In this document: positions 52,518-61,871 of the stretch, in pieces
Position numbering within the stretch: position 1 is the first letter of the stretch
Layout: every line of letters starts with the position of its first letter
Source of the DNA: Pseudomonadota bacterium
Lineage (GTDB): Bacteria > Pseudomonadota > Alphaproteobacteria > Micropepsales > Micropepsaceae
NCBI GenBank assembly: GCA_018241025.1
Contig: JAFEEQ010000019.1
Span: 1 to 61,991, forward strand
Direction of reading: 5' to 3'
DNA: 61,991 nucleotides
The notes under the pieces: model-generated
What the model saw: the letters and a program-made list of their open reading frames with translations, nothing else
Databases searched by the model: none
What the model was told of the DNA's origin: nothing
Made by a program: the position numbers and the translations under genes

Positions 52518-53267
52518 CTAAACGTGCTGCCCGCCGTTGATGTGCAGCTCGGCGCCGGTCACGTAGCTGGATTGGTCCGTGCACAGATAATAGATCGCCT
52601 TGGCGACTTCTTCGGGCAGGCCAAGCCGTCGCATCGGGATCGTGTCGACGATTTTTTCGGTGCCGGGAGAGAGGATCGCGGTGTCGATCTCACCCGGCGC
52701 GATAGCGTTGACGCGGACGCCGAGGGGGCCGAAGTCAGCGGCCATCTCGCGGGTCAGCGCGGCGAGCGCGGCCTTGCTCGTCGCATAGGCGGCGCCGGCA
52801 AAGGGGTGGACGCGGCTGCCGGCGATGGAGGTGACGTTTACGATGGCGCCCTGCGCAGCGGCGAGCTCGTCCTTCAGGCCCTGCGCCAGCCAGACGGTCG
52901 AGAACAGGTTGACCTCGAAGACATGGCGCCAGGTCGACATCGGCGTGTTCAACGTGTTGAGCCGGATGTCGCCGTTCGGGCCGCGCTCCTTCGGGCTGAT
53001 GCCGGCATTGTTGACGAGGCCATGCAGCTTGCCGCCCAGGAGGCGGCTCTTCATCTCGCCGATGGCGCGCAACGTGTCGTCGGGATCGGAGAGATCGACC
53101 TTGATGTGATCCTCCGGGCCGGCCGCCCAGGGGCATGCTTCGGGAAAAGCATGGCGCGAGCAGGTGATCACCCGCCAGCCGGCGGAGGAAAAGCGCTTCA
53201 CGGTCGCGTGGCCGATGCCGCGCGAGGCGCCGGTGAGGATCAGGGTGCGCTGGTCTTCGTTGGACAT
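52518..53267 (-). CDS. SDR-family NAD(P)-dependent oxidoreductase
   Basis: A 249-residue short-chain dehydrogenase. ILTGASRGIGHATVKRF is the cofactor loop (TGxxxGxG), LVNNAGISPKE the NNAG motif and AYATSKAALAALTREMA the catalytic YxxxK, with the Ser in VTSIAGSRV. The end NGGQHV is typical. The substrate cannot be told. It stands alone between the propeller gene and a repeat region. Confidence 0.88.
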   Translation of the reverse strand: MSNEDQRTLILTGASRGIGHATVKRFSSAGWRVITCSRHAFPEACPWAAGPEDHIKVDLSDPDDTLRAIGEMKSRLLGGKLHGLVNNAGISPKERGPNGDIRLNTLNTPMSTWRHVFEVNLFSTVWLAQGLKDELAAAQGAIVNVTSIAGSRVHPFAGAAYATSKAALAALTREMAADFGPLGVRVNAIAPGEIDTAILSPGTEKIVDTIPMRRLGLPEEVAKAIYYLCTDQSSYVTGAELHINGGQHV

Positions 53268-53365
53268 GGGGAGAGTGTAGCAGGTGCGAGCGGGTCGCAG
53301 GTGGGAATTGTGCGGGCGGCGGCGTCGCTCGGCATCGGACCTAGCCGGGATGTATCAATCCAGAG

Positions 53366-53468
53366 ACTTGTCACGGCCCGCAACAGCGGGCCATCCATGA
53401 GGTGCGCCTGAATTCTGGACAGTGGTGTCTGTGTCGCATGGATGGCCCGCGTTCGCGGGCCATGACAA
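53366..53468. repeat. palindromic intergenic repeat, copy 3
   Basis: Arms 53366-53399 and 53435-53468 are each hairpins (GGCCCGC-AACA-GCGGGCC and GGCCCGC-GTTC-GCGGGCC) and pair with one another through CCATCCAT/ATGGATGG. The rest of the 275-base space between the SDR and the CDF genes shows no gene. Confidence 0.7.
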
Positions 53469-53542
53469 TTGTTCTTTTGGGAATTGTTCGAGTCCGCCCG
53501 CCTCTTCCCGTGACGAACTTCAAACCACGGTCGCTGGGAGCG

Positions 53543-54448
53543 TCACGTCGCCGCCAGCGGTTCGGGTGGGGCTTCGATGCCGGCGGGGTCCTGGTGGATG
53601 ATCACTTCGGCGTTGGGGAAGGCGTGGAGCAGTTCGTGCTCGACGGCGTCGCTGATCTCATGGGCGCGGGCGAGGGTGATCCGGGGATCGAGCTCGAGAT
53701 GGAGCTGGATGAAGCTCTGGGTTCCGGCGGCGCGGGTGCGCAGATCGTGCAGGTTGCGGACGTCGGCATGGCCGCGGACGATGGCTTTTATCTTCTCGCG
53801 GTCCGCGTCGGGCAGCTCGTGGTCCATGAGCTGGTGATAGCTCTGCATGAAGACGTGCCAGGCGCTCCACAGGAGCACGCAGGAGATCGCGATGCTGATG
53901 AGCGGGTCGGCTTCGAGCAGGCCGAACTGGCTGGACAGTACGATGCCGACGATGACGCCGCCGTTGATCAGAAGATCTCCGAGATAGTGCATGCGGTCGG
54001 CGCCGACGGCGACCGAGCCGGTGCGGGCGACGACCATGCGCTGATAAATCACCAACGCGCCGGTGGCGACGATGGCGATCACCATCACGACGACGCCGGT
54101 GAAAGCGTCTTCCACGGGATGCGGCTGGAGCAGGCGGCTGGCCGATTCGATGATGAGGAAGGCGGCCGAGCCGGCGATGAGGCCGCCCTGCCCGAGCCCG
54201 GCGAGCGGCTCGGCCTTGCCATGGCCGAAGCGATGCTCGCGGTCGGCCGGCGTCAGGGCGTGGCGGATGGCGAGCAGGTTGACGAAGGAGGCGAAGATAT
54301 CGAGCGCGCTGTCGGCGAAGGAGGCCAGCATCGCGATCGAGTCTGTAAGGATATAGGTCACCAGCTTGGCGCCGGCGAGCACGGTCGCGACGGCCACGGC
54401 CGCCATGGCCGCGCGCATCATCAGCCGGCCGTTGCCGTTTTCGCTCAC
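53543..54448 (-). CDS. cation diffusion facilitator (CDF) transporter, FieF-like
   Basis: A 301-residue metal/proton antiporter with six helices. The metal sites HxxxD-type are visible as [13 protein letters not shown] (helix 2) and [13 protein letters not shown] (helix 5); the cytoplasmic domain has [20 protein letters not shown] and [10 protein letters not shown]. Likely ions are Zn(II) or Fe(II). The start is a GTG at 54448 overlapping the pdxH stop (GTGA). Confidence 0.88.
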   Translation of the reverse strand: MSENGNGRLMMRAAMAAVAVATVLAGAKLVTYILTDSIAMLASFADSALDIFASFVNLLAIRHALTPADREHRFGHGKAEPLAGLGQGGLIAGSAAFLIIESASRLLQPHPVEDAFTGVVVMVIAIVATGALVIYQRMVVARTGSVAVGADRMHYLGDLLINGGVIVGIVLSSQFGLLEADPLISIAISCVLLWSAWHVFMQSYHQLMDHELPDADREKIKAIVRGHADVRNLHDLRTRAAGTQSFIQLHLELDPRITLARAHEISDAVEHELLHAFPNAEVIIHQDPAGIEAPPEPLAAT

Positions 54449-55068
54449 GGGAAGAGCCGCTCGGTGGCCCAGGGGCCGTGGCCCTCGCGGCGATAGACCA
54501 GCCGGTCGTGGAGGCGGAAGGGCCGGTCGCGCCAGAACTCGATCTCGAAGGGCGTCACCCGGAAGCCGCCCCAGTGCGGCGGCCGGGGAACCTTGGCGAG
54601 GGCGTATTTCGCCGCGTATTTCGCGATCTCCTTCTCGAAGGCCCAGCGACCTTCCATGGCGCGGGACTGGTCCGAGGCCCAGCAGCCGATCTGGCTGTCC
54701 TTGGGGCGGGAGGCGAAATAGGCGTCGGATTCCTCCGCGCTGGTCTTGGCGACCGAGCCGCGGACCCGGATCTGCCTGCCGAGACTCTTCCAGTGGAAGC
54801 AGAGGGCGGCGAAGGGCTGGCCGATCAGTTCGACGCCCTTGGCGCTCTCGTAGTTCGTGTAGAAGACGAAGGCGCCGTTCTTCGCCTCCTTCAGGAGGAC
54901 CATCCGGACATTGGGGCGGCCCTCGCCGTCGACCGAGGCGATCGACATGGCGTCATGGTTGTTGGGCTCCTTCGCCTTGGCTTCCGCCAGCCAGGAGTCG
55001 AACAGGGCGAAAGGATCGTCCTTACCCTGAATACCGCCGTCGTCGATGGGTCCGCCGATGTCGCTCAT
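54445..55068 (-). CDS. pdxH: pyridoxamine 5'-phosphate oxidase PdxH
   Basis: A 207-residue FMN enzyme that makes pyridoxal 5'-phosphate. [20 protein letters not shown] near residue 42, [13 protein letters not shown] and the C-terminal [27 protein letters not shown] are family blocks. GGAGAG precedes the ATG at 55068; the frame upstream to 55167 has no such site. It is coupled to the CDF transporter by a four-base overlap. Confidence 0.92.
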   Translation of the reverse strand: MSDIGGPIDDGGIQGKDDPFALFDSWLAEAKAKEPNNHDAMSIASVDGEGRPNVRMVLLKEAKNGAFVFYTNYESAKGVELIGQPFAALCFHWKSLGRQIRVRGSVAKTSAEESDAYFASRPKDSQIGCWASDQSRAMEGRWAFEKEIAKYAAKYALAKVPRPPHWGGFRVTPFEIEFWRDRPFRLHDRLVYRREGHGPWATERLFP

Positions 55069-55240
55069 GTACTCTCCGATATCACACTCGAAAATTATTT
55101 CGAAAGATGCCTTTGAGAACGCATTCGCCGCATTCCGGTTACAATCGCTTGTGATACTCCTTCTCAACCGGCGACGCTGGCTGCATCAGGAGGCTGATGT
55201 ACGGCGCCGGCAAGGCGGATGACGGGGCCGCCGTGCTTCC

Positions 55241-57643
55241 ATGCAGTATGCGATCGACCGGTTCGCGGCGGGCGCCGGGCTTGAAACGCCGAAGACAACC
55301 AGCAGCCATGCGAGACTGACAGGGCTGGACGGCCTGCGCGCCGTCGCCGTGCTGGCGGTCATGCTCTTCCATGCCGACCTGTCCTTCGCCCGCGGCGGCT
55401 ATCTCGGCGTCGACCTGTTCTTCGTCATTTCGGGTTTCCTGATCACCGGGCTGCTGGCGGGTGAGAGTTCTGCGACGGGGCGGCTCGACCTGAAGGCCTT
55501 CTACTGGCGGCGGGCCAAGCGCCTCTTGCCGGCCTCCTGGACCATGACCGTGGTGGCGATCATCGCGGCGGCGGCCTTTGCGCCCGACGCCCTGCCCCGC
55601 CTGCGCTGGGACGCACTCGCCTCACTCTTCTATGTCACCAACTGGGAGCTGATCGGCGCCGGCAAGTCGTATTTCGATTTCATCGGGCGCCAGCCGCTGC
55701 TGCTGCACCTCTGGTCGCTGGCCATCGAAGAGCAGTTCTATCTGCTGTGGGCGCCGGTTCTTCTGTTCTGCCTGCCGCGCTTCCGGCCGCAGACTATCGC
55801 CGGCGGTGCGCTCGTGGCGGCAGCGGCCGGCGCCGGATGGATGGCGCTGTCGGCGGCGCGGATGGGCTATCCGGAGACCGGCGATCCGACGCGGCTTTAT
55901 TTCGGGACCGACACGCATGGCTTCGGACTTCTGATCGGCGCGGCGCTCGGCCTGCTGTGGCAGCCGGCCAGGATCAAGACACGGCTGAGCCTGCCCGATC
56001 AGGAAGGCGTGTTCATCGCCGGCGGGCTGGCGCTGATCGCGTCGCTTGCCAGTTTCTATTTTCTCGATGAGGCCAAGACCTGGCTCTACCCGTGGGGCTT
56101 CCTGCTCTCGGCGGCGATCAGTGCGGGATTGATCGTGGCTGCGACGCATCCGGGTGCCGGGTTCGGGCGCTTCCTCGACAACGCGCCGATGCGCTGGATC
56201 GGCGAGCGCTCCTATGGACTCTATCTCTGGCACTGGCCGATCTACATGCTGACGCGGCCGGGGCTCGACCTCGACTGGTCGTCCGAGAATGTGCTGGCGC
56301 TGCGGCTGGGGCTGACATTCCTGATTTCGGGATTGAGCTATCTCTTCATCGAGATGCCGATCCGGCAAGGCGCTCTGGAGCGGCTGTACAAGACCTGGCG
56401 CGAAGGCTCCGCCTTCAACTGGCGGCCGGTTGCCGGTGGAATGGCGGCGTTGGCTGCAGGTGTCGCCGCCGTCCTGGTGCTGGCGATGGCGAAGAGCGAC
56501 GTGGCGCCGCCCGCCGATGTCGTGCAAGCGCTGGCGGCAGACACCGCCGCCAAGCCGGTGCCGATCCAGACCATGACGGCGAGCGCGGCGGCCGCGGCGC
56601 CCGAAATGGTCAGCGGCGACGTGACCGCCGTCGGCGATTCCGTGCTGCTCGGTTCGAGCGGAGTCCTGACTGCGACGATCCCCGGCGCCAAAGTCTACGC
56701 CCATATGGGCTGGCAGGCGTCCAATGTGCTCGACCAGCTTAGGCAGTTGCACGATGCCGGGCAGATCACGCCGATCGTCATCATCCACCTCGGCACCAAC
56801 GGTTTCGTGCTCGAGAGCCAGCTGCGCCAGATGCTCGAGCTGGTGAAGGATGCCAAGCGCGTCGTGCTGGTGAACACCCATGTGCCGCGGCGCTGGATGG
56901 ACCTCAACAACGAAATGATGGCGCGTGTGGTGAGCGCCTATCCGAATGCGGTGCTGGCGGATTGGGCCGCGACATCGGACCAGCAGGCGGACTTCTTCAT
57001 TTCCGACGGCATCCATCTGACCGGACCCGGCAAGCGTGCCTTCATCAGCGCGATCATCCGCGCCGGGCATATCGCCCTGCCCGAGACGCGTTCGGCACAT
57101 GCCGTCGATCCCAATGCCCGCTATGCCTATGCGCCCGGCGATCTGTCGAAGACGCTGGTGCGCTATGCCCATCCGCAGCCGCTCGACGCGTTCTGGTCGA
57201 AGGTGGCGTGGTGCGCGAGCCGCGGCGCGTGGAACGGACGCAAGGCCGGCGGCGGGCTTGGCATCTCGGCAGCGAACTGGGCGGCCTATGGCGGACTCGC
57301 CTTCGCGCCGGTGCCGAACCGTGCGACGGCCGAGCAGCAGATCGAGATCGCCAACCGCATTTCGACGCAGGGCTGGACGCTGGCGGACGGCACGGCAGTG
57401 GCCGCGGCTGGCTTCGCGTCCTTTCCCTGCGCCGGGCACAAGCCGGAACTCCTGAACTTCACGCCGCAAAGCGTGCTGGCGCAGAGCTTCCACTGGCTGG
57501 AGCGCGGTCAGGTTGTCCGCGACCTGCAGCTGGTGCTAGGTCTGCCGCGTGACGGCATCTATTCGCGCCACACCGCGCAGCGCCATCTGGCGCTCCTGCA
57601 GGAGCGCGGCCTGCCGACGGATCTCGCGGCGCCGACGGAGTAG
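55241..57643 (+). CDS. acyltransferase-3/SGNH fusion with C-terminal Rpf-like domain
   Basis: An 800-residue envelope protein in three parts. Residues 25-390 are an OafA-type acyltransferase (LDGLRAVAVLAVMLFHAD, GYLGVDLFFVISGFLIT, SLAIEEQFYLLWAP) with about ten helices. Residues 455-600 are an SGNH domain with S467 (AVGDSVLLG), HLGTNG and D589/H592 (DGIHLT). Residues 650-732 resemble the resuscitation-promoting-factor fold: VAWCASRGAWN, NWAAYGGLAFAP, ATAEQQIEIANRI, closing Cys C730. The catalytic Glu after C658 is Ala (A659), so lysozyme-like activity is unlikely. It probably O-acylates a surface polymer and binds peptidoglycan. The start codon lacks a clear ribosome-binding site. Confidence 0.82.
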   Translation: MQYAIDRFAAGAGLETPKTTSSHARLTGLDGLRAVAVLAVMLFHADLSFARGGYLGVDLFFVISGFLITGLLAGESSATGRLDLKAFYWRRAKRLLPASWTMTVVAIIAAAAFAPDALPRLRWDALASLFYVTNWELIGAGKSYFDFIGRQPLLLHLWSLAIEEQFYLLWAPVLLFCLPRFRPQTIAGGALVAAAAGAGWMALSAARMGYPETGDPTRLYFGTDTHGFGLLIGAALGLLWQPARIKTRLSLPDQEGVFIAGGLALIASLASFYFLDEAKTWLYPWGFLLSAAISAGLIVAATHPGAGFGRFLDNAPMRWIGERSYGLYLWHWPIYMLTRPGLDLDWSSENVLALRLGLTFLISGLSYLFIEMPIRQGALERLYKTWREGSAFNWRPVAGGMAALAAGVAAVLVLAMAKSDVAPPADVVQALAADTAAKPVPIQTMTASAAAAAPEMVSGDVTAVGDSVLLGSSGVLTATIPGAKVYAHMGWQASNVLDQLRQLHDAGQITPIVIIHLGTNGFVLESQLRQMLELVKDAKRVVLVNTHVPRRWMDLNNEMMARVVSAYPNAVLADWAATSDQQADFFISDGIHLTGPGKRAFISAIIRAGHIALPETRSAHAVDPNARYAYAPGDLSKTLVRYAHPQPLDAFWSKVAWCASRGAWNGRKAGGGLGISAANWAAYGGLAFAPVPNRATAEQQIEIANRISTQGWTLADGTAVAAAGFASFPCAGHKPELLNFTPQSVLAQSFHWLERGQVVRDLQLVLGLPRDGIYSRHTAQRHLALLQERGLPTDLAAPTE

Positions 57644-57658
57644 GATAGTATTGTCGGC

Positions 57659-59017
57659 ATGAAAGCGGCGACCGTCGTTATCACCGCCATCGCCGCGTTG
57701 CTGCTGTCACCGGCTGCCGTCGCGAACGACAGCATGCCGGCCGCGGTTGCGGAACTTCGGTGTCCGGCCGCCGCAACGGCACCAGCGCCGCGCGTGCCGC
57801 ATGTTGCCGGGCTCACGACGGAAAATACCGACATCCCGAGCGTCGACGAACTCGGCGATCTGGCGCGTCCGGTCGAGCTGTTTCCGCCGGTGCTCGACCG
57901 GCGCGGCATTCCCGGCTTCGCCCTGAAGGATGCCGACGGCCATGTGCGTCCGCGGCGTTTTGCGTTCTGGGGCGACAGCCACATCGCGGCCGGGCCGATG
58001 ATGGCGCAGCTGCGCGATGCGATCCGCGCGCACGGCGAGAGCGTCGCGGTGCGTTTTCTGCCGCCGACCATGGGCCGTGCGAATGTGCGGCTGCCGGCGC
58101 TCCATGCCTATTGCATCGGTCCCGCCTGGAAGACGGAACTCGCATTCAAGGATCCAGGACCGATTGCGACGGGGCCGGCGCTGGCGACGCGCGTGGTTTC
58201 GGCGGGGGCGGACAGCTATGTCTGGCTCGATCTTCGGACCGCCGATCTGAAGCCGCAGGTCAAGCAGGTGACGCTGGTCTACCGTGCCGGCGCTGCCGAT
58301 GCGCAGGTCGGCGTGACCGTCGACGACGGGCCGGAGCAGACGGTAACACTGGCGGCGGGATCGACGCGGCAGGCCATCGCCGCCGATCCGGCAATCTCGA
58401 CGATCAAGATTCGCGTCGGCGGCGGTACGCTGGCGCTCGAAGGCTTCGTCTTCGATTACATCGCGCCGCCCGATGTCACACTCGATGTGTTCGGCCTGCC
58501 TTCGGCGACGATCCGCGGCTGGGGCAACGTCGATACCAATGCCATCGCCGCCGCGCTGAACGGCGAGAGCTATGACGGCATCGCGCTCGAATACGGCACC
58601 AATGACGGCGCAGTTGAGCCCTTCGATCCCGTTGCGTATCGCGCCGGGCTCACGGCCGCGCTGACCAACCTGCGCAGCCTGTTTCCCGATGCATCCTGTG
58701 TGCTGATCGGACCGCCGGATCGTGGCGTGCTGCTGTCCCGGGGCGCGCGCAAGGCGGACTTCCTGAAATTCGCGCGCATCCATGCCCGCATCGCCGACAT
58801 ACAGGCAGAGACCGGTTCGAAATTCGGCTGCGTGCCGTGGGACTGGCAGGCCTTCATGGGCGGACCGGGCGGTGCCTATGCCTGGGTGCACCACAATCCC
58901 GTGCTGATGGGGCCGGACCTGACTCACCTGACAATGGACGGCTATAAACGGACCGGTCAGGCCCTTGCCGCCAGCCTGGGCTGGGCCGGAACGGATACAT
59001 CGGATTTCCCGCCATGA
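57659..59017 (+). CDS. exported SGNH-family hydrolase/acyltransferase
   Basis: A 452-residue exported protein with signal peptide ending SPAAVAN. SGNH blocks are FAFWGDSHIAAG (S107), RGWGNVDTN (Gly/Asn), ALEYGTNDG and DLTHLTMDGY (D420, H423). A beta-rich insert (residues 180-280) separates the first two blocks, as in AlgX/PatB-type O-acetylation proteins. It starts 15 bases after the acyltransferase gene, which would hand over acyl groups across the membrane. Periplasmic by prediction. Confidence 0.8.
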   Translation: MKAATVVITAIAALLLSPAAVANDSMPAAVAELRCPAAATAPAPRVPHVAGLTTENTDIPSVDELGDLARPVELFPPVLDRRGIPGFALKDADGHVRPRRFAFWGDSHIAAGPMMAQLRDAIRAHGESVAVRFLPPTMGRANVRLPALHAYCIGPAWKTELAFKDPGPIATGPALATRVVSAGADSYVWLDLRTADLKPQVKQVTLVYRAGAADAQVGVTVDDGPEQTVTLAAGSTRQAIAADPAISTIKIRVGGGTLALEGFVFDYIAPPDVTLDVFGLPSATIRGWGNVDTNAIAAALNGESYDGIALEYGTNDGAVEPFDPVAYRAGLTAALTNLRSLFPDASCVLIGPPDRGVLLSRGARKADFLKFARIHARIADIQAETGSKFGCVPWDWQAFMGGPGGAYAWVHHNPVLMGPDLTHLTMDGYKRTGQALAASLGWAGTDTSDFPP

Positions 59018-59550
59018 AGCGCATCCTTGCCGTGTTGAGCCTGCTTGCCCTCGCAGGCTGCGTGACCGTGCATACGACTGACGAGCTCAAGGATATCTTC
59101 GATCACGGCGTCGCCGAATACGACGCCGGACACTATGCCGAAGCGTTCAAGCTCTTTCAGTCGATCGACGAGGAAGACGTGGCGGCGATGCGCAACGAAG
59201 GGCTGATGCTGCGCAAGGGGCTCGGCGTCGAGAAGGACCCGGCGGCGGCGGAGGACATGCTGCGCCGCGCGGCCGAGGCGGGGCTGCCGACGGCGCAATA
59301 CGACCTCGCCGAGATGCTCCTGAATGGCGAGGCAGGCGATCCCGACCCGAAGGCCGCCCTGCCCTGGCTGATGTCGGCTGCGTCGGTACACCATCCGATC
59401 GCCGAATACCGGCTGGCGATTCTCTATGAGGAAGGCACGGTCATCGACCGGAATATCGGGCTGGCGCGCAAGCTCTACGCCGACGCAGCGGCAAGGGGCG
59501 TGCCCGGCGCGGCCGAGCGTCTCGCCAAACTGCCGGCCGGCAACCCTTAA
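59014..59550 (+). CDS. Sel1-repeat lipoprotein
   Basis: A 178-residue lipoprotein with lipobox LALAGC (lipidated Cys at 15 or so). Sel1-like repeats follow: AMRNEGLMLRKGLGVEKDPA, AQYDLAEMLLNGEAG and AEYRLAILYEEGTVIDRN, each helix-loop-helix. Such proteins are scaffolds in envelope complexes. Its ATG overlaps the stop of the SGNH gene (ATGA), so it belongs to that operon and may hold the acylation enzymes together. Confidence 0.85.
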   Translation: MKRILAVLSLLALAGCVTVHTTDELKDIFDHGVAEYDAGHYAEAFKLFQSIDEEDVAAMRNEGLMLRKGLGVEKDPAAAEDMLRRAAEAGLPTAQYDLAEMLLNGEAGDPDPKAALPWLMSAASVHHPIAEYRLAILYEEGTVIDRNIGLARKLYADAAARGVPGAAERLAKLPAGNP

Positions 59551-59574
59551 CCTTCGGCCAAGTCACACTATATT
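59547..59574 (+). promoter_or_regulatory. weak promoter candidate before the DnaJ-domain gene
   Basis: TTAACC (59547-59552) and TATATT (59569-59574) are 16 bases apart in the short spacer after the Sel1 gene. Fit is moderate; read-through from the operon upstream is also possible. Confidence 0.35.
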
Positions 59575-59620
59575 GTCAGACATCCCGCGGGCCGATTCCC
59601 GGGCGCGGGCAGGAGTGATG

Positions 59621-60556
59621 ATGCGCGATCCGTACGAAGTTCTGGGTGTGGGCAAGTCCGCGAGCGAGGCGGAGATCAAGAAGGCTTTCCGCAACCTCGC
59701 CAAGAAGAATCATCCCGACACCCATCCGGGCGACAAGAACGCCCAGAAGAAATTCCAGGAAATCTCCGCCGCCTACGACATCGTGGGCGACAAGGAGAAG
59801 CGCGCCAAATTCGATGCCGGGGAGATCGATGCCGCCGGCAATCCCAAAGGCTTCGATCCGCGCGGCGGCTTCCGCCCCGGCGGGCCATTCGGTGCCGGCG
59901 GCGGACCGCAGGGCGGCGCCCGCGAATTCCACTTCACCTGGGACGATGCCGAGGGCGAAGGCTTCCAGGCGGACGATATCCTGTCGAGCTTCTTCGGCGG
60001 GCGCGGCGGGCGGCGCGGCGCCAAGCAGCCGGCGCGCGGCGAGGACTTCACCGTGTCGACCACAATCAGCTTCGACGAGGCGATCAAGGGCGGCACGCGC
60101 CGCGTGATGGTGCCGAATGGCGAGCAGATCGACGTGAAGATCCCAGCCGGCGTGAAGGACGGCCAGCAGGTTCGCGTGAAGGGCCGCGGCGGCGCCGGAC
60201 GCAATGGCGGACCGCCGGGCGACATCCTGATCGACATCAAGGTCGCGCCCCATCCGAACATGGCGCGCGAAGGAAACGACCTGCGCATGGACTTGCCGGT
60301 GTCGCTGAAGGAAGCGGTGCTGGGCGGCAAGGTGCCGGTGGAGACGCCGGGCGGGACGGTGGAGCTGTCGATTCCGGCGAATTCGAATTCCGGCAAGGTG
60401 CTGCGCCTGCGCGGCCGCGGCATTCATCCGGCGGGCGGCACCGCAGGCGATCTTTATGTGAAGCTGGTGGTCACCCTGCCCGAAGGCGGCGACGATGAGT
60501 TGCGCAAATTCGTCGAGGGCTGGAAGGCCAGCTACGACCCGCGCGCCAAGCGCTGA
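59621..60556 (+). CDS. DnaJ-domain co-chaperone, CbpA-like
   Basis: A 311-residue J-domain protein without the zinc-finger domain of DnaJ. The J domain (MRDPYEVLGVGKSASEAEIK) has the HPD motif at NHPDTHPGD near residue 33; a Gly/Phe-rich linker (residues 80-125) and two C-terminal substrate-binding barrels (EDFTVSTTISFDEAIKGG, DLRMDLPVSLKEAVLGG) follow. It would stimulate DnaK. AGGAG stands five bases before the ATG at 59621. Confidence 0.9.
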   Translation: MRDPYEVLGVGKSASEAEIKKAFRNLAKKNHPDTHPGDKNAQKKFQEISAAYDIVGDKEKRAKFDAGEIDAAGNPKGFDPRGGFRPGGPFGAGGGPQGGAREFHFTWDDAEGEGFQADDILSSFFGGRGGRRGAKQPARGEDFTVSTTISFDEAIKGGTRRVMVPNGEQIDVKIPAGVKDGQQVRVKGRGGAGRNGGPPGDILIDIKVAPHPNMAREGNDLRMDLPVSLKEAVLGGKVPVETPGGTVELSIPANSNSGKVLRLRGRGIHPAGGTAGDLYVKLVVTLPEGGDDELRKFVEGWKASYDPRAKR

Positions 60557-61354
60557 TCAGGCCAGAAATTTCGCCACCGCGCGTCCGACTTCGAGCTGGA
60601 AGAGAATGCCGTCATGGCCGGCGCCCGGACGTTCCAGGACCGTCCGGTCGGGACGCGATGCGAGTTCGTACGCCAGATCGGCAGGACGGGTCATCGTGTC
60701 AGCGGGGTCGTGGACGATCATCAGGTGCGCGGGCAGCGACGATGCGACGGCGCCGACCGTCACGGCGGCGAGCGGCGCGCGCGAAATCCGTTCCACGCCT
60801 TCGATGATGTCGGCGATCTCCGCTTCGCTGACGGTCGCGACCGAAAGATAGGACTCGATCACCGTCGGCATGCCGGCGGCCGCGGCGATGAAGACGGCGG
60901 CATCGGATGCGAGCGGCGGCGCATCGGACCAGGGACGGGGCCCAAAGGCGAAGGACGATGCGAGCGCGCCGAAGGAATGCGCGACCACGCCGCGCCAGCA
61001 CGCAATGCCCAGATGCCGGGTCACGCCCATCATGGCCGCGACCCATTCGGGCATGTTCGTGGTGGGTCTATCCGGATTGGCGTCGCGTGTCTGGCCATGG
61101 GCCGGCATGTCGAAGGCGTAGACGCGGAGGCCCTGGCGCGTTAGCGCCAGCGCGAGGGGCGCGAAGAATTCGGCCTGCGCGTTCCAGCCATGGACGAGAA
61201 GCACCGGCGGGCCGTCGGCAGGCCCGGCGGCAAAGCCTTTCAGCGTGCCCAAGGGCAGCGCAAGCGACAGCGGCTCGAATCGCGCGGACGACGATTTCTT
61301 CCGCTCGAGCTGGACGGGCGTGCAGAAGCGCTCGAATGCTGCGCCCAATATCAA
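60557..61354 (-). CDS. alpha/beta-hydrolase family protein
   Basis: A 265-residue hydrolase. The oxyanion strand VLLVHGWNAQAEFF, nucleophile elbow GVVAHSFGALASSFA, a likely acid in VHDPADTMT and catalytic His in RPGAGHDGIL are in order. Start is uncertain: the longest frame begins with a TTG at 61354. Stop abuts the stop of the convergent DnaJ-type gene. The substrate is unknown. Confidence 0.82.
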   Translation of the reverse strand: MILGAAFERFCTPVQLERKKSSSARFEPLSLALPLGTLKGFAAGPADGPPVLLVHGWNAQAEFFAPLALALTRQGLRVYAFDMPAHGQTRDANPDRPTTNMPEWVAAMMGVTRHLGIACWRGVVAHSFGALASSFAFGPRPWSDAPPLASDAAVFIAAAAGMPTVIESYLSVATVSEAEIADIIEGVERISRAPLAAVTVGAVASSLPAHLMIVHDPADTMTRPADLAYELASRPDRTVLERPGAGHDGILFQLEVGRAVAKFLA

Positions 61355-61433
61355 CGACCTGCGGATTGGTTGCAGGGAACGCTACCATGCCGGAAGACTT
61401 TGGCCACGCGGCATCCTGCGCTAGGTTCGGACG

Positions 61434-61871
61434 ATGTCGGTCGTTCGCCAGATTTCCGAAACCGCGTTCATTCTGCTGATGGCCACGGCCGCGATGATCG
61501 CGCTTTATTTCCTCAACGACGCAGCGAATACCTATCTCGATCTCCTCGTCCGCTATGGCGCGCGCAGCTGGCAGATCAATGGCGGGCGCGTGCTGGCGAT
61601 AGGTGGAACGGCCCTGACCGAACTTGCGGCAACCACCGTGTTCGCCTTCGTCTATGCGAGGCGTGGAAGCGACATCCTGGCGCCTGTCGTGTTCCTCTGG
61701 ACCTTTGCCGCGCTCGGCGCCGCGAGCGCGCTCCTTCTTCTCTGGGCGGCGAAGCATGCCGACAGCGGCGACATCCTGTGGTTCGTACCGATGTTCGTCG
61801 CGGCGGGAATCCTGATCTGCGCGCCTGGCGTAACCTGGGTCTTTCGCAACGCCGAGCGGCGCCGGCCCTAG
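61434..61871 (+). CDS. hypothetical four-helix membrane protein, possibly cut by an IS element
   Basis: A 145-residue protein with four hydrophobic segments (FILLMATAAMIALYFL, VLAIGGTALTELAATTVFAF, VVFLWTFAALGAASALLLLW, WFVPMFVAAGILICAPGV). I recognise no family. The TAG stop at 61869-61871 lies on the edge of the IS5-like element, so the original gene may have been longer; the last visible residues RNAERRRP look like a natural cytoplasmic end, however. Confidence 0.6.
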   Translation: MSVVRQISETAFILLMATAAMIALYFLNDAANTYLDLLVRYGARSWQINGGRVLAIGGTALTELAATTVFAFVYARRGSDILAPVVFLWTFAALGAASALLLLWAAKHADSGDILWFVPMFVAAGILICAPGVTWVFRNAERRRP

